64,000 nucleotides of DNA from Acidimangrovimonas sediminis (lineage in GTDB: Bacteria > Pseudomonadota > Alphaproteobacteria > Rhodobacterales > Rhodobacteraceae). This document shows, piece after piece, positions 8,909-17,923 of the stretch (position 1 is its first letter; each line of letters opens with the position of its first letter). Where the stretch lies: positions 1-64,000 of the forward strand of contig NZ_PHSN01000027.1 of assembly GCF_002871005.1 (NCBI RefSeq), in the 5' to 3' direction. Below the pieces are notes generated by a model that was given only the letters and a program-made list of their open reading frames with translations, did not search any database and had not been told where the DNA came from. The translations under genes were made by a program, and so were the position numbers.

Positions 8909-9399
8909 TGCCGCCCGAGACGCCGCCTGATGCGCCCGAAGGTGCACCCGGGCGCGCGGCCCCGCAGGCCGGCCCGACCCCGCCCGATCGACCGGTCGTC
9001 GCGGTGCTGGCCGTGGTCGCGCGCGGGGCCGAGGTGCTTCTGGTCCGCCGTGCCAACCCGCCCGATGCCGGCCTCTGGGGCTATCCCGGCGGCAAGGTCG
9101 AGGCGGCCGAGACGCTGGCCGAGGCTGCGGTGCGGGAACTTTTCGAGGAAACCGGCGTGCGTGCCCATCCCGGCCGGGTGCTCGACGCGCTCGACGTGGT
9201 GGATCACGCCCCCGACGGCACGCTGCGCTTTCACTACGTCCTCGTGGCGATCCGTTGCGAATGGCGCGGCGGCGCGCCTGTGGCCGCAGACGACGCCCTC
9301 GAGGCGCGATGGGTTCCGATCGGGGAACTCTGGTCGCTGGAGACCAGCGACGACGTCGACCGGCTGGCCCGCATGGCCGCGATCCTCACCGAGGAATAG
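8908..9399 (+). CDS. Nudix hydrolase (MutT-like)
   Basis: The 163-residue protein hydrolyses a nucleoside diphosphate linked to another moiety. A complete Nudix box is present (GGKVEAAETLAEAAVREL followed by FEETGV), including the RE and EE residues that bind the metal. The first 25 residues are a Pro-rich linker. WGYPGGKVE and the domain that starts with VVAVLAVVARG resemble MutT/ADP-sugar hydrolases, but the exact substrate is unknown. It overlaps the efflux permease stop by one base and ends six bases before the convergent histidine kinase gene. Confidence 0.9.
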   Translation: MPPETPPDAPEGAPGRAAPQAGPTPPDRPVVAVLAVVARGAEVLLVRRANPPDAGLWGYPGGKVEAAETLAEAAVRELFEETGVRAHPGRVLDALDVVDHAPDGTLRFHYVLVAIRCEWRGGAPVAADDALEARWVPIGELWSLETSDDVDRLARMAAILTEE

Positions 9400-9404
9400 C
9401 CGCC

Positions 9405-10784
9405 TCAGGCCGCGAAGGTCAGCCGGACGACAAGCCCGGGCCCTGCATCCGCAAGTTCCAGCCGCGCCTCGTGCAGCTCGGCGATCACCGAGACCAGCGC
9501 AAGGCCCAGCCCGCTGCCCGGCGTGGTGCGCGACCGTTCCAGCCGGTAGAGCCGGCGCAACACGTTCTGGCGTTCCTGCGCCGGGATGCCGGGGCCGGTG
9601 TCGGCCACCTCCAGCACCACCGCGCCGTCGCGCCGCACCAGCCGCACCGCGATCTCGCTGCCGCCCGGGGTGTGGCGCAGCGCATTCTCGATGAGGTTCG
9701 CCAGCACCTGCCCCAGAAGGCCCTTTTCGCCCTGCACGGTCGCGCCGCCGGGGCTGTCCTTCGCGCTGTCCTCGAAGGTGATGTGCTGGCCGCGGTCCTC
9801 GGCGCTGGGTTCGAAGATCTCGACGAAGGTCTGCGCCAGTTCCGAGAGGTCCACCGGGGCGAACCGTGCCTTGGGGCTGCCGCCCTCGATCTGCGCGATC
9901 TGCAATAGCGACTGGAAGGTGGCGACGATGCGGTCGGCCTCTGCCCGGGCACGTTCGGCCAGCTCCGCGTCGGGATCGGAGAGGGTCTCGCGTTCGGCCA
10001 GCTGGTTGAGCATGACCGAGACCCGCTGGATCGGGGTCTTCAGGTCATGCGCGATGTCGGCCGAGACCTGCCTCAGCGCTTCGGTCGCGGCCTGCTGGCG
10101 GGTGGCCATCCGGTCGATCCGGTCGCCGATCAGCGACAGGTCGTCGGCCCGGCCCCGCATCTTGGGCACACGCGCCGACAGGTCGCCCGAGGTCAGCACC
10201 TCCAGTGTCTGGGTGATGCTTTCCACCCGCGCCTTGGACCGCATTGCCAGCCAGATCCCGCCCCCCAGCGCGATCGCGAACGTAGGAAGCAGCGACAGGA
10301 TCAGCACGTTGCGGAACATGTCGCCGAGGTCCGACATCTGCTCGCGGCTCTGCGCGACGATCAGCTGCCCGCCGAAGAAATCGCCCGCAAGGCCCAGGTA
10401 GCTGCCGCCCGCGCCGCGCGTGCCCGGTGGCAGGTTGATCTGGAGGTAGCCGTCCTTGCCGCGGCTGAGGATGACGTTGCCGAAGGCCTCTCCGTCCGGC
10501 GCGACATAGGTGATGATGCGCCGCGACGGGTCGGTGACCGAGGCTTCGGCGTCGATCAGCGAGGCCAGCGCCGCGGCCGAGGGCGCGGCCCGGAAGCCCG
10601 CCATTTCCTGCGCCAGGTCGGCGCGCATGGTCGATTCCAGGTTGTTGCGCACCACCATATAGGCCGCGCCGAAGCTGAACAGGCTGACCAACGCGAACAG
10701 CAGCACCAGCCCCAGCGCAAGGCGCAGCGGCGTCGACAGCAGCAGCACCGACCAGCGGCGCGGGATCAGGGTGCGGCGCGTCAT
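9405..10784 (-). CDS. Sensor histidine kinase
   Basis: This 459-residue membrane sensor pairs with the response regulator encoded just upstream. Transmembrane segments are at about 20 to 45 and 158 to 180 and enclose a periplasmic domain of about 110 residues. A HAMP domain follows (about 180 to 232), then the H box SADIAHDLKTPIQ with the phosphoacceptor H246, the N box NLIENALRHT, DTGPGIP and GSGLGLALV. All catalytic boxes are intact. The regulator-kinase pair faces corA and a DegP-type protease, and a shared motif in front of those genes suggests an envelope-stress function, which is an inference. Confidence 0.93.
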   Translation of the reverse strand: MTRRTLIPRRWSVLLLSTPLRLALGLVLLFALVSLFSFGAAYMVVRNNLESTMRADLAQEMAGFRAAPSAAALASLIDAEASVTDPSRRIITYVAPDGEAFGNVILSRGKDGYLQINLPPGTRGAGGSYLGLAGDFFGGQLIVAQSREQMSDLGDMFRNVLILSLLPTFAIALGGGIWLAMRSKARVESITQTLEVLTSGDLSARVPKMRGRADDLSLIGDRIDRMATRQQAATEALRQVSADIAHDLKTPIQRVSVMLNQLAERETLSDPDAELAERARAEADRIVATFQSLLQIAQIEGGSPKARFAPVDLSELAQTFVEIFEPSAEDRGQHITFEDSAKDSPGGATVQGEKGLLGQVLANLIENALRHTPGGSEIAVRLVRRDGAVVLEVADTGPGIPAQERQNVLRRLYRLERSRTTPGSGLGLALVSVIAELHEARLELADAGPGLVVRLTFAA

Positions 10785-10814
10785 CAGGCGCCTTGGGGGC
10801 GGCGGCGCATGGCC

Positions 10815-11486
10815 TCAGGCCTCGATCCGGTAGCCCGAGCCGCGCACGGTGCGGATCAGCTCGGTCTCGAACGGCTTGTCAACCTTGGCGCGCAGGCGCG
10901 AGATGTGGGTTTCCACCACGTTGGTCTGCGGCTCGAAGGAGATGTCCCAGACCGCTTCCAGCAGCATGGTACGGGTCTGGACCCGGCCCTTGCGGCGCAA
11001 AAGGTGTTCGAGCAGGGCGAATTCCCGCGGCAGAAGCTCGATCTCCTTGCCCGCGCGGGTCACCCGGCGGGCCAGCAGGTCCATCCGCAGATCGCCCGCG
11101 CTGAGGACGGTGGTTTCCTCTTTCAGGTGCGGGCGGCGGCCAAGCGCCTGCAGCCGCGCCGAAAGCTCGCCGAAGGCGAAGGGTTTCACGAGGTAGTCGT
11201 CGCCCCCCGATTGTAGCCCTTCGATCCGGTCGTCCACCCCGCCCAGCGAGGTCAGGAACAGCACCGGCGTGCGGTTCTGCGCCGCGCGCAGCGCCTTGAC
11301 CAGCGACATCCCGTCAAGGCCCGGCAGCATCCGGTCGATCACCATGACGTCGTAATCGCCCGAGGTCGCGCGGATCAGCCCGTCGCGCCCGTCGTCGATA
11401 AGATCGACGGTGTGGCCCTCCTGCCGGAGGCCCTCGGCGATATAGTCCGACGTCGTCGCGTCGTCTTCCACGACAAGTATCTTCAT
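10815..11486 (-). CDS. OmpR-family response regulator
   Basis: The true gene is 223 residues starting MKILVVEDDA. The receiver domain carries the acidic pair E7/D8/D9, the phosphoacceptor D51 in IDRMLPGLDG and K101 in YLVKPF. The C-terminal winged-helix domain of the OmpR/PhoB class contains LLPREFALLEHLLRRKGRV and ends with TVRGSGYRIEA. It lies 30 bases upstream of the histidine kinase on the same strand. The reading frame stays open for another 2.2 kb upstream, but that extension is antisense to corA and is not part of the gene. Confidence 0.93.
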   Translation of the reverse strand: MKILVVEDDATTSDYIAEGLRQEGHTVDLIDDGRDGLIRATSGDYDVMVIDRMLPGLDGMSLVKALRAAQNRTPVLFLTSLGGVDDRIEGLQSGGDDYLVKPFAFGELSARLQALGRRPHLKEETTVLSAGDLRMDLLARRVTRAGKEIELLPREFALLEHLLRRKGRVQTRTMLLEAVWDISFEPQTNVVETHISRLRAKVDKPFETELIRTVRGSGYRIEA

Positions 11487-11764
11487 CGCGTCTCCCGTTC
11501 CCCGCGCGGCCCCGGTCCGGTCCGCGGGGCCGATGTCCGTCCGGTCCGCCGGGCGATCCGCGCGCGGGGGGCCGTTGCTTTGACCCCGGCCGGGCCTATC
11601 CCCGGGGCCATCCCCGAAGGTATTCCGGCGGCCTTCCCCGGTGTGACCGTCGGCCCGGTCCCCCGGTTTCCTAGCCTGCGACGCGTCCTCGCGCCAGTCT
11701 CGCGGCAGGTTGCCGGAGAATGCGCGACGCAGGGCCAGGGGAAAGAGGGCGGCACGGCGGGGCA

Positions 11765-12040
11765 TCAGAACCGCAGCGCACGGTCCGCATGGCCCTGCGC
11801 GCCCCGGGCGTCGGCGCCGGTGGCCGAGACGGGGATGGGCGCGGGGTGACCGGTGCGCGGGGCCGCCGTCGCGTGGCCGCGGATCGTGATCGGCCGCGGC
11901 CCGGTGCCCAGCCAGAATGCCACCGCCGCCGCTGCGGCGCAGGCCAGAAGGGTGACGAACAGCATCGTCCCGATCCACAGCGCGACCACCCCCGCCAGCA
12001 CGGCGAGGAATGTCGCGAGATATCCCTTGATCGTCTGCAT
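11765..12040 (-). CDS. Small inner-membrane protein, 91 aa
   Basis: An ATG at 12040 has a perfect GGAGG ribosome-binding site. The first 46 residues are almost wholly hydrophobic with one or two transmembrane helices (YLATFLAVLAGVVALWIG, MLFVTLLACAAAAAVAFWLG). The tail is polar, Pro/Ala/His-rich and ends at DRALRF. No family is recognised. It is the first gene of the minus-strand unit that leads to the response regulator and kinase 278 bases later, and its promoter region is shared with corA. A role linked to the two-component system is possible but not shown. Confidence 0.6.
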   Translation of the reverse strand: MQTIKGYLATFLAVLAGVVALWIGTMLFVTLLACAAAAAVAFWLGTGPRPITIRGHATAAPRTGHPAPIPVSATGADARGAQGHADRALRF

Positions 12041-12110
12041 GACACGCACCTCCTTGGATCTTGCCATGATGCAGATGTGAACCCTCAAGCTTCCAGCCGG
12101 ATTGTCCCGA

Positions 12111-12130
12111 GATTGCAAAACTGTAATCTC
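12111..12130. promoter_or_regulatory. Candidate regulator site, copy 1 (corA / small membrane protein)
   Basis: GATTGCAAAACTGTAATCTC lies in the divergent region between the small membrane protein gene and corA. Seventeen of its 20 bases recur at 13714 in front of the DegP-type protease. It contains an imperfect dyad ATTGCA-N4-TGTAAT. The neighbouring OmpR-type regulator is the obvious candidate ligand; this is an inference. Confidence 0.55.
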
Positions 12131-12206
12131 TTCCGTCCGGCGGGATCGGTTGACCGGCCCGGGGCGTTGCGAAAGGGTCGAAGGACCGGAACGGCGGAGG
12201 ACGAGC

Positions 12207-13715
12207 ATGACGCAGCACACCAGGGCCGGGGCCGGATCTAGGACGCACAAGAAGATCAAGGCGAAGAAGCGCAAGGTGGCGCGCGCGCCGGCCGGGGCGC
12301 CACCCGGCAAGGTGGTTGCGCAGGAGGGGGCGCTGCCGACGCGGCTTTACCTCACCCGCGTGTTGCCCGACAAGATTTCCCATCCCAAGGATCTCGATAC
12401 CGCGCTGGACGGTTTGCGCGGCGCGCCGTCCGGCAAGTCGAAGGCGGGGCCTGCCGCCGCCGGGGCCGTGGCCCGGGCGGAGAGCGTCGTGCCTGACGCC
12501 GCGCCAGGGGCCGCGCCAGACGCTACGTCCGGGACTACGCCGGAGAAGGCGGCGGAGCCCGCGCCCCGGGCCGCGCCCGAGGCGGCCCCGCCCGCCGGTG
12601 ATGCCGCCCGCACCGGGGCCGAGGTGCAGGGCGCGCCGCGGGGCTGGATCTGGATCGACATCGCGGGGCTCGACGATGTCGAAAAGATCCAGGCGATCTG
12701 CCAGCGGCTGCACCTGCACCAGCTTTCCGTCGCCGACATCTTCAACACCGGCCAGCGCCCCAAGGCCGAGATCTACGACGGTTATGTCCAGATCGTGCTG
12801 CGTCAGCCGCTGTCGATGGATCCCTATATCGACGAGCAGCTCACCCTGATCCTCGGCGATGGCTTCGTGCTGACGGTGCAGGAGACGCCCGACGATTGCT
12901 TCGATCCGGTCCGCCAGCGCCTCAAGGCCGGCGGCCCGCGGATCCGCAGCAACCCGGGTTACCTGGCCTATGCGCTGATGGATTCGCTGATCGACGCCTA
13001 TTTCCCCTATCTCGAGGCCTACGGCGAACATACCGAGGCGCTCGAGGATCGGATCCTCGACGGCGAGGACGGCATGGTGACCGAGATCCACGCGCTGCGG
13101 CGGGAACTCGTCACGGTGCGCCACACACTCTGGCCCCAGCGCGAGGCTGTCTCGGCCCTCCTGCGCCACGACGTGCCCTTCATCGACGAGGAGCTGCGCA
13201 CCTACCTGCGCGACGTGGCCGACCATTCGACCCAGCTGATCGACATGCTGGAGGTGTATCGCGAGGTGGCGCAGGGCCTTGTCGATTTGCACCTGTCGAT
13301 GCTGTCGAACCGGATGAACGAGGTGATGCGGGTTCTCACCGTGATCTCGACCATCTTCATCCCAATGACCTTCATCGCCGGTCTCTACGGGATGAACTTC
13401 ACGACCGACTCGCCTTGGAACATGCCCGAGCTGAAGTGGCACTACGGCTATCTCTATTCGCTCGGGCTGATGGCGCTGTCGGCGGGGACCATGCTGCTTT
13501 GGTTCTGGCGCAAGGGCTGGCTCAGGCGCAAGGGTGACGAGATCGCCCCGTCGAAGACGCCGCATCACCATCACCACCCCTACGGCCACGTCCAGTCGCC
13601 CGCGGCCGGGACGGGCGAGACGGGTGCGCCCGCCGCCGGGGCGGCCCCGGCAGAGGCCGGATCGGGCGCCGTATCCGCCGCGCCGCAGGCCACGAAAGTG
13701 GACCGCCGGGGCTGA
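12207..13715 (+). CDS. corA: CorA-family magnesium/cobalt transporter with extended termini
   Basis: The ATG at 12207 has a GGCGGAGGA site, giving 502 residues. The C-terminal pore region holds the family signature YGMNF at residues 394 to 398 followed by a second hydrophobic helix, so the channel is expected to conduct Mg2+ or another divalent ion across the inner membrane. Two parts are unusual: a disordered N-terminus of about 145 residues, basic and then Ala/Pro-rich, and a C-terminal tail with five consecutive histidines (H453 to H457) and H461, then Ala/Pro-rich sequence. Typical CorA proteins have about 320 to 370 residues. Sequence in front of the gene carries the motif shared with the protease gene. 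Confidence 0.92.
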   Translation: MTQHTRAGAGSRTHKKIKAKKRKVARAPAGAPPGKVVAQEGALPTRLYLTRVLPDKISHPKDLDTALDGLRGAPSGKSKAGPAAAGAVARAESVVPDAAPGAAPDATSGTTPEKAAEPAPRAAPEAAPPAGDAARTGAEVQGAPRGWIWIDIAGLDDVEKIQAICQRLHLHQLSVADIFNTGQRPKAEIYDGYVQIVLRQPLSMDPYIDEQLTLILGDGFVLTVQETPDDCFDPVRQRLKAGGPRIRSNPGYLAYALMDSLIDAYFPYLEAYGEHTEALEDRILDGEDGMVTEIHALRRELVTVRHTLWPQREAVSALLRHDVPFIDEELRTYLRDVADHSTQLIDMLEVYREVAQGLVDLHLSMLSNRMNEVMRVLTVISTIFIPMTFIAGLYGMNFTTDSPWNMPELKWHYGYLYSLGLMALSAGTMLLWFWRKGWLRRKGDEIAPSKTPHHHHHPYGHVQSPAAGTGETGAPAAGAAPAEAGSGAVSAAPQATKVDRRG

Positions 13716-13733
13716 TTGCAAATTTGTAACCTC
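13714..13733. promoter_or_regulatory. Candidate regulator site, copy 2 (DegP-type protease)
   Basis: GATTGCAAATTTGTAACCTC overlaps the corA stop codon and lies 117 bases before the protease start. It matches 17 of 20 bases of the copy at 12111. Its position suggests that corA and the protease belong to one regulon. Confidence 0.55.
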
Positions 13734-13849
13734 GGCGACAGGGGGGTGCGAGACCGCCTTGGCATCTGTCAGTCATCGGGTCGCGGCGGCAGCTTGCCCT
13801 CCGGCCCACCGAACCGCTGACAGTCGAATCGCTACAGGAGCCAAGCCCG

Positions 13850-15007
13850 ATGCAGAACCTCACCGCGAAACAGCAGCCCCGGCGCCGCATGGCCACCCTC
13901 GCCCTTGCCGCCGCGCTCGCCTCGTCCGGCGCCGTGACGGCCATGGTCGCCGCCCCCACCGCCAGCTTCGCCGAACCGGCGGGCGGCTGGGCCAACCTCG
14001 TGCAGCAAGTCTCGCCCTCGGTGGTCTACATCGAGGTGACCGAGAACCAGAAGAAGACCCAGGAATACGAGCAGCAGAACTCCCCCGACTTTCCGTTCCA
14101 GGAATTCTCCAAGCGGTTCGGCATTCCGATGCCGGACATGCCCCAGCAGCAGGTGCCGCAAGGCTCGCTCCACGGCGTGGGGTCGGGCTTCATCATCAGC
14201 CCCGACGGCTACATCGTGACCAACAACCACGTCGTCGACGGCGCCTCGAACATCAAGGTCAAGATGACCGACGGGCGTGAGTTCACCGCCAAGGTGATCG
14301 GCCGCGACCCGGGGACCGACGTCGCCCTGATCAAGGTGCAGCCCGACAAGCCGCTGCCCTACGTCAAGTTCGGCTCGTCCTCGAAGATGCGCGTCGGCGA
14401 TGACGTGATGGCGGTGGGCAACCCCTTCGGCCTGGGCGGCACGGTCACGACCGGCATCATCTCGGCCAAGGCGCGTGACATCGGCGACGGGATCTACGGC
14501 GATTTCCTGCAGACCGATGCCGCGATCAACAAGGGCAATTCGGGCGGCCCGCTGTTCAACCAGGACGGCCAGGTGATCGGCATGAACACCGCAATCATCT
14601 CGCCCACCGGCGGCTCGGTCGGCATCGGCTTCTCGGTGCCGTCGGACCTCGTGCAGAAGATCGTGAGCGAGCTGAAGGATCACGGCAAGGTGTCGCGCGG
14701 CTGGCTCGGCGTGCAGATCCAGCAGGTTTCGCCGGATGTCGCCGCGGCGCTCGGCATGGACAAGCCGCAGGGCGCCATGATCGCCCAGGTGATGCCCGAC
14801 AGCCCGGCGGCCAAGGCAGGGTTCAAGCGCGGCGACATCATCACCAAGTTCGGATCGACCGAGATCAAGTCGGTGCACGACCTGCCGCGCGCGGTGGCGA
14901 TGACCGAGCCGAACACCAAGACCGACGTGCAGATCCTGCGTGGTGGCAAGCCCGATACGATCCATGTCGACGTCGGCCAGATGAAGCAGAGCGACAAGAA
15001 GGCCTGA
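13850..15007 (+). CDS. htrA: DegP/HtrA-family periplasmic serine protease
   Basis: This 385-residue protein degrades or refolds damaged envelope proteins. An N-terminal signal sequence with a basic start (QPRRRMATLALAAALASS) ends near ASFAEP. The catalytic triad is H127 in TNNHVVDG, D157 in GTDVALIKV and S231 in NKGNSGGPLF. One PDZ domain follows at about 270 to 375 (GWLGVQIQQVSPD, DSPAAKAGFKRGDII). Classical DegP has two PDZ domains and about 450 to 475 residues, so this is a one-PDZ, DegS-like architecture, but the signal peptide suggests a free periplasmic enzyme. The motif at 13714 links it to corA and the adjacent two-component system. Confidence 0.92.
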   Translation: MQNLTAKQQPRRRMATLALAAALASSGAVTAMVAAPTASFAEPAGGWANLVQQVSPSVVYIEVTENQKKTQEYEQQNSPDFPFQEFSKRFGIPMPDMPQQQVPQGSLHGVGSGFIISPDGYIVTNNHVVDGASNIKVKMTDGREFTAKVIGRDPGTDVALIKVQPDKPLPYVKFGSSSKMRVGDDVMAVGNPFGLGGTVTTGIISAKARDIGDGIYGDFLQTDAAINKGNSGGPLFNQDGQVIGMNTAIISPTGGSVGIGFSVPSDLVQKIVSELKDHGKVSRGWLGVQIQQVSPDVAAALGMDKPQGAMIAQVMPDSPAAKAGFKRGDIITKFGSTEIKSVHDLPRAVAMTEPNTKTDVQILRGGKPDTIHVDVGQMKQSDKKA

Positions 15008-15338
15008 CCTCCCGAACGCGACGCCCGCGCGAGGTGAGGCTCCGCGGGCGCCGCTATCGCTGGCCCCTCCGGGGCGGTGCGACCCAAGCGCGCCGTCCCG
15101 GCCCGGAACCGGACCGGCCGGAAGTATTGTTCGCCTAGTCTCGAACACCCCGTCCCCTCGGGTCTTCAGGCGGTCCGGTGCGCGGACCCGGTTTTCCCCT
15201 CGCGGGGGAGGCCGGGTCCGTCTGCATTCCGGGGCAGGGCATGTGTCCGCCGTTCCGGCATCATGCAGTGCCAACGCGTGCCGGGGCCGTGCACCTGAAG
15301 GCGCCATCGCGGAATCTTGGGAATGTCGGGGGGATACC
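15008..15338. other. Intergenic region between htrA and tRNA-Thr
   Basis: No gene is supported in these 331 bases. Just after the protease stop there is an inverted repeat with arms GCCCGCG and CGCGGGC that may act as a weak terminator, without a clear T-run. The rest is GC-rich without a recognisable signal. Reading frames here run through the tRNA and are artefacts. Confidence 0.6.
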
Positions 15339-15413
<75 letters not shown>

Positions 15414-15498
15414 GCCGGTGGCCGGCTGATTAGACGATGAGTCGGCCCGGCGCAAGGCCCTTCTGGACGCTTTTCTACACCTGAAGTAGGAAGGTGCC

Positions 15499-15702
15499 AT
15501 GGAAAGAAAATCCCGCCAGACCGGAACCGCCAGCGCGCGCGCCTCTTCCTCAAGGGAAGAGCGGTTGAAGGCCGCGCTGAAGGCGAATATCGCCCGGCGC
15601 AAGGCCCAGGCCCGCGAACGCGATGCCGGCGCGGGGCCCGATGCGGGAAACGAGGCAGACGACAATACAGATCCGGCAAAGAACGGAAACAACGAGGCAT
15701 GA
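15499..15702 (+). CDS. Small charged protein upstream of murA, 67 aa
   Basis: This 67-residue protein starts behind a GGAAGGTG ribosome-binding site and ends 10 bases before the murA start. It is Ser/Arg-rich at the N-terminus ([34 protein letters not shown]) and acidic/Asn-rich at the C-terminus. The middle part is likely a single basic helix. I do not assign a function. The spacing suggests co-transcription with murA. Confidence 0.7.
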   Translation: MERKSRQTGTASARASSSREERLKAALKANIARRKAQARERDAGAGPDAGNEADDNTDPAKNGNNEA

Positions 15703-15712
15703 GGGCAGTCTG

Positions 15713-16981
15713 ATGGATTCCATACTGGTGCGCGGCGGCGCTGAGCTGAAGGGCGAGATCGAGATCGCGGGGGCCAAGAACGCCTGTCTCGCGCTGATGC
15801 CCGCGACCCTGCTGTCGGAAGAACCGCTGACGCTGACCAATGCACCGCGGCTGTCGGACATCCGCACGATGACGATGCTGCTGCAATCGCTGGGCGCCGA
15901 GGTGCAGAACCTTGCGGGCGGCAAGGTGCAGGCGATGTCGAGCCATGCCGAGATCACCCCGATCGCGGATTACGACATCGTCCGCAAGATGCGGGCCTCG
16001 AACCTCGTCCTCGGGCCGCTGCTGGCGCGGCTCGGGCACGCGGTCGTGTCGCTTCCGGGCGGCTGCGCCATCGGCGCCCGGCCGATGGACCTGCATATCG
16101 ACGCGCTGGAATCGCTCGGCGCCAGGATCGAGCTGCGCGATGGCTACCTGCATGCAAAGGCGGCGCAGGGGCTGAAGGGCGCGCGCTACGAGATGCGCTT
16201 TGCCTCCGTGGGCGCGACCGAGAACTTCCTGATGGCGGCGGTGCTGGCCAAGGGGTCGTCGCAGCTGGTGAATGCCGCGCGCGAGCCCGAGATCGTCGAC
16301 CTGGTGAAATGCCTGCGGGCCATGGGCGCGCAGATCTCGGGCGAGGGGACCTCGACCATCGAGATCCAGGGCGTGGACCGGCTGCACGGCGCGACCCATC
16401 CGGTGGTGACCGACCGGATCGAGCTTGGCACCTACATGCTGGCCCCGGCGATCGCCGGCGGCGAGGTGGAATGCATCGGCGGTCGCCGCGACCTCGTGGC
16501 AAGCTTCTGCGACAAGCTTGAGGCGGCCGAGATCGAGGTCGAGGAAACCGGGCGCGGCCTGAAGGTGAAGCGCAAGAACGGGCGTGTCGGCGCGGTGGAC
16601 GTGGTGACCGCGCCCTTCCCGGGCTTTCCAACCGATCTGCAGGCGCAGATGATGGCACTTCTGTGCACGGCCGACGGCGTCAGCGTGCTGGAGGAGACGG
16701 TGTTCGAGAACCGTTTCATGCATGCGCCCGAACTGGTGCGGATGGGGGCGACGATCGACGTCCACGGCGGTCACGCCACGGTGACGGGGGTGGAGCGGCT
16801 GAAGGGCGCGCCGGTGATGGCGACGGACCTGCGCGCCTCGGTTTCGCTGATTCTCGCGGCGCTGGCGGCCGAGGGCGAGACGCTGGTAAGCCGGGTCTAC
16901 CACCTCGACCGCGGCTATGAGCGGCTGGAGGAGAAGCTGGGCGCCTGTGGCGCCCGGGTGGAGCGCGTGAAAGGGCAGTGA
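15713..16981 (+). CDS. murA: UDP-N-acetylglucosamine 1-carboxyvinyltransferase
   Basis: MurA transfers enolpyruvate from phosphoenolpyruvate to UDP-GlcNAc, the first committed step of peptidoglycan synthesis in the cytoplasm. At 422 residues it has normal length. The ATG at 15713 begins MDSILVRGG, the standard N-terminus. K22 in [10 protein letters not shown] and the catalytic C118 in [11 protein letters not shown] are present; the Cys means the enzyme should be sensitive to fosfomycin. FPTDLQAQ and ENRFMH are further family motifs. The DUF2948 gene follows after four bases. Confidence 0.97.
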   Translation: MDSILVRGGAELKGEIEIAGAKNACLALMPATLLSEEPLTLTNAPRLSDIRTMTMLLQSLGAEVQNLAGGKVQAMSSHAEITPIADYDIVRKMRASNLVLGPLLARLGHAVVSLPGGCAIGARPMDLHIDALESLGARIELRDGYLHAKAAQGLKGARYEMRFASVGATENFLMAAVLAKGSSQLVNAAREPEIVDLVKCLRAMGAQISGEGTSTIEIQGVDRLHGATHPVVTDRIELGTYMLAPAIAGGEVECIGGRRDLVASFCDKLEAAEIEVEETGRGLKVKRKNGRVGAVDVVTAPFPGFPTDLQAQMMALLCTADGVSVLEETVFENRFMHAPELVRMGATIDVHGGHATVTGVERLKGAPVMATDLRASVSLILAALAAEGETLVSRVYHLDRGYERLEEKLGACGARVERVKGQ

Positions 16982-16985
16982 CCGG

Positions 16986-17468
16986 ATGAGCGACCAGGAC
17001 GCACGATTCGAGGATGGCGGCGAGCACCCGCTCTATCTTGCGGCGGAGGATGCCGAGGACCTGACGGTGCTGTCGGCGCTGGTGCAGGACGCGGTGCTGA
17101 CGCCCGCCGACGTGTCCTGGCAGAAGGGGCAGCGACGGCTTGCCGTTCTCCTCAACCGCTTCCGGTGGGAGGACCGCGCGGCAGCGGAACGCGCGGGGCG
17201 CGCCTACGAACGGGTGCGCGCGCTTCTGGTGATCGAGGGGGTGCGGCGCGTCCGATCGCAGGGGATCGCGCCGGGCGAGGCCGACACCGTGCTCTCGCTG
17301 ATGTCGGTAAGCTTCGAGCAGGGCGAGGACGGCGCCGGAACCGTGGTCCTGACCCTTGCGGGGGATGGCGCGATCGCCGCCGAAGTCGAGGCGCTGGGGG
17401 TGACGCTGAAGGATGTGACACGCCCCTATACCGCGCCCTCAGGGGCGGTGCCCGGCCATCCGGAGTGA
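16986..17468 (+). CDS. DUF2948 family protein
   Basis: This 160-residue protein matches the DUF2948 family of alphaproteobacteria, whose genes commonly follow murA. Landmarks are LTVLSALVQDAVL, W-KGQRRLAVLLNRFRWED and ALLVIEGVRRVRSQGI. It has no signal or membrane segment and its biochemical role is unknown. It begins four bases after murA, and its stop overlaps the GTG of the damaged GNAT gene. In many relatives hisD follows at this point; here it does not. Confidence 0.88.
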   Translation: MSDQDARFEDGGEHPLYLAAEDAEDLTVLSALVQDAVLTPADVSWQKGQRRLAVLLNRFRWEDRAAAERAGRAYERVRALLVIEGVRRVRSQGIAPGEADTVLSLMSVSFEQGEDGAGTVVLTLAGDGAIAAEVEALGVTLKDVTRPYTAPSGAVPGHPE

Positions 17469-17923
17469 CCCTGCGCCAGCTGGGCCCAGCGGATGTGGCG
17501 CTGTTCCGCGCGCTCCGGCTTGAGGCGCTCCGGCTGGAACCGCAGGCCTATGCCAGCCGGCACGACGACTGAGCGGCGCTGCCCGAGGCGGAGTGGCACA
17601 CCCGGCTTGCCCGCGCGGTGGTCTTTGCAAGTTTCGATGGCGAGGTCGCGGTGGGTCTGGCAGGGCTGCTGACCTCGGTGCCGGGTGCGCCGGGCGAGAT
17701 CATGATGGTCTACCTGCGCCGAAGTCACCGGGGGTCGGGCCGCGCCGCCGCGCTGATCGCCGCCTGCGAGGCACGGGCGCGGGAGGCGGGGCTGACGGCC
17801 CTGCGCCTGAGGGTCGCATGGGACAATGCCCGCGCTCTGGGCGCCTATTGTCGCGCGGGCTTCGCGGTCCGGGCGGAAGAGGAGGGCGGCGGAACGCTGG
17901 TTCTGGAAAAGGCGCTGGACTGA
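17465..17923 (+). pseudogene. GNAT acetyltransferase interrupted by an in-frame TGA
   Basis: Starting at a GTG that overlaps the DUF2948 stop, the frame reads VTLRQLGPADVALFRALRL up to HDD, then TGA at 17570 to 17572, then AALPEAEWHTRLARA and a full GNAT core to 17923. The acetyl-CoA loop region RRSHRGSGRAAALI and the family end (ALGAYCRAGF) are intact. The upstream and downstream parts together make 152 codons, the usual GNAT length, and the context (ASRHDD-x-AALPEAEW) suggests the TGA replaces a sense codon, for example TGG. It is either a recent nonsense mutation or a sequencing error; the second part could alternatively start at a GTG at 17618. Confidence 0.75.

Noticed and set aside
10815-13721. 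Very long open frame (968 codons) on the minus strand covering the corA region
   Set aside because: Only its last 223 codons form the response regulator. The rest is antisense to corA, with the Arg/His-rich composition of a high-GC shadow frame.
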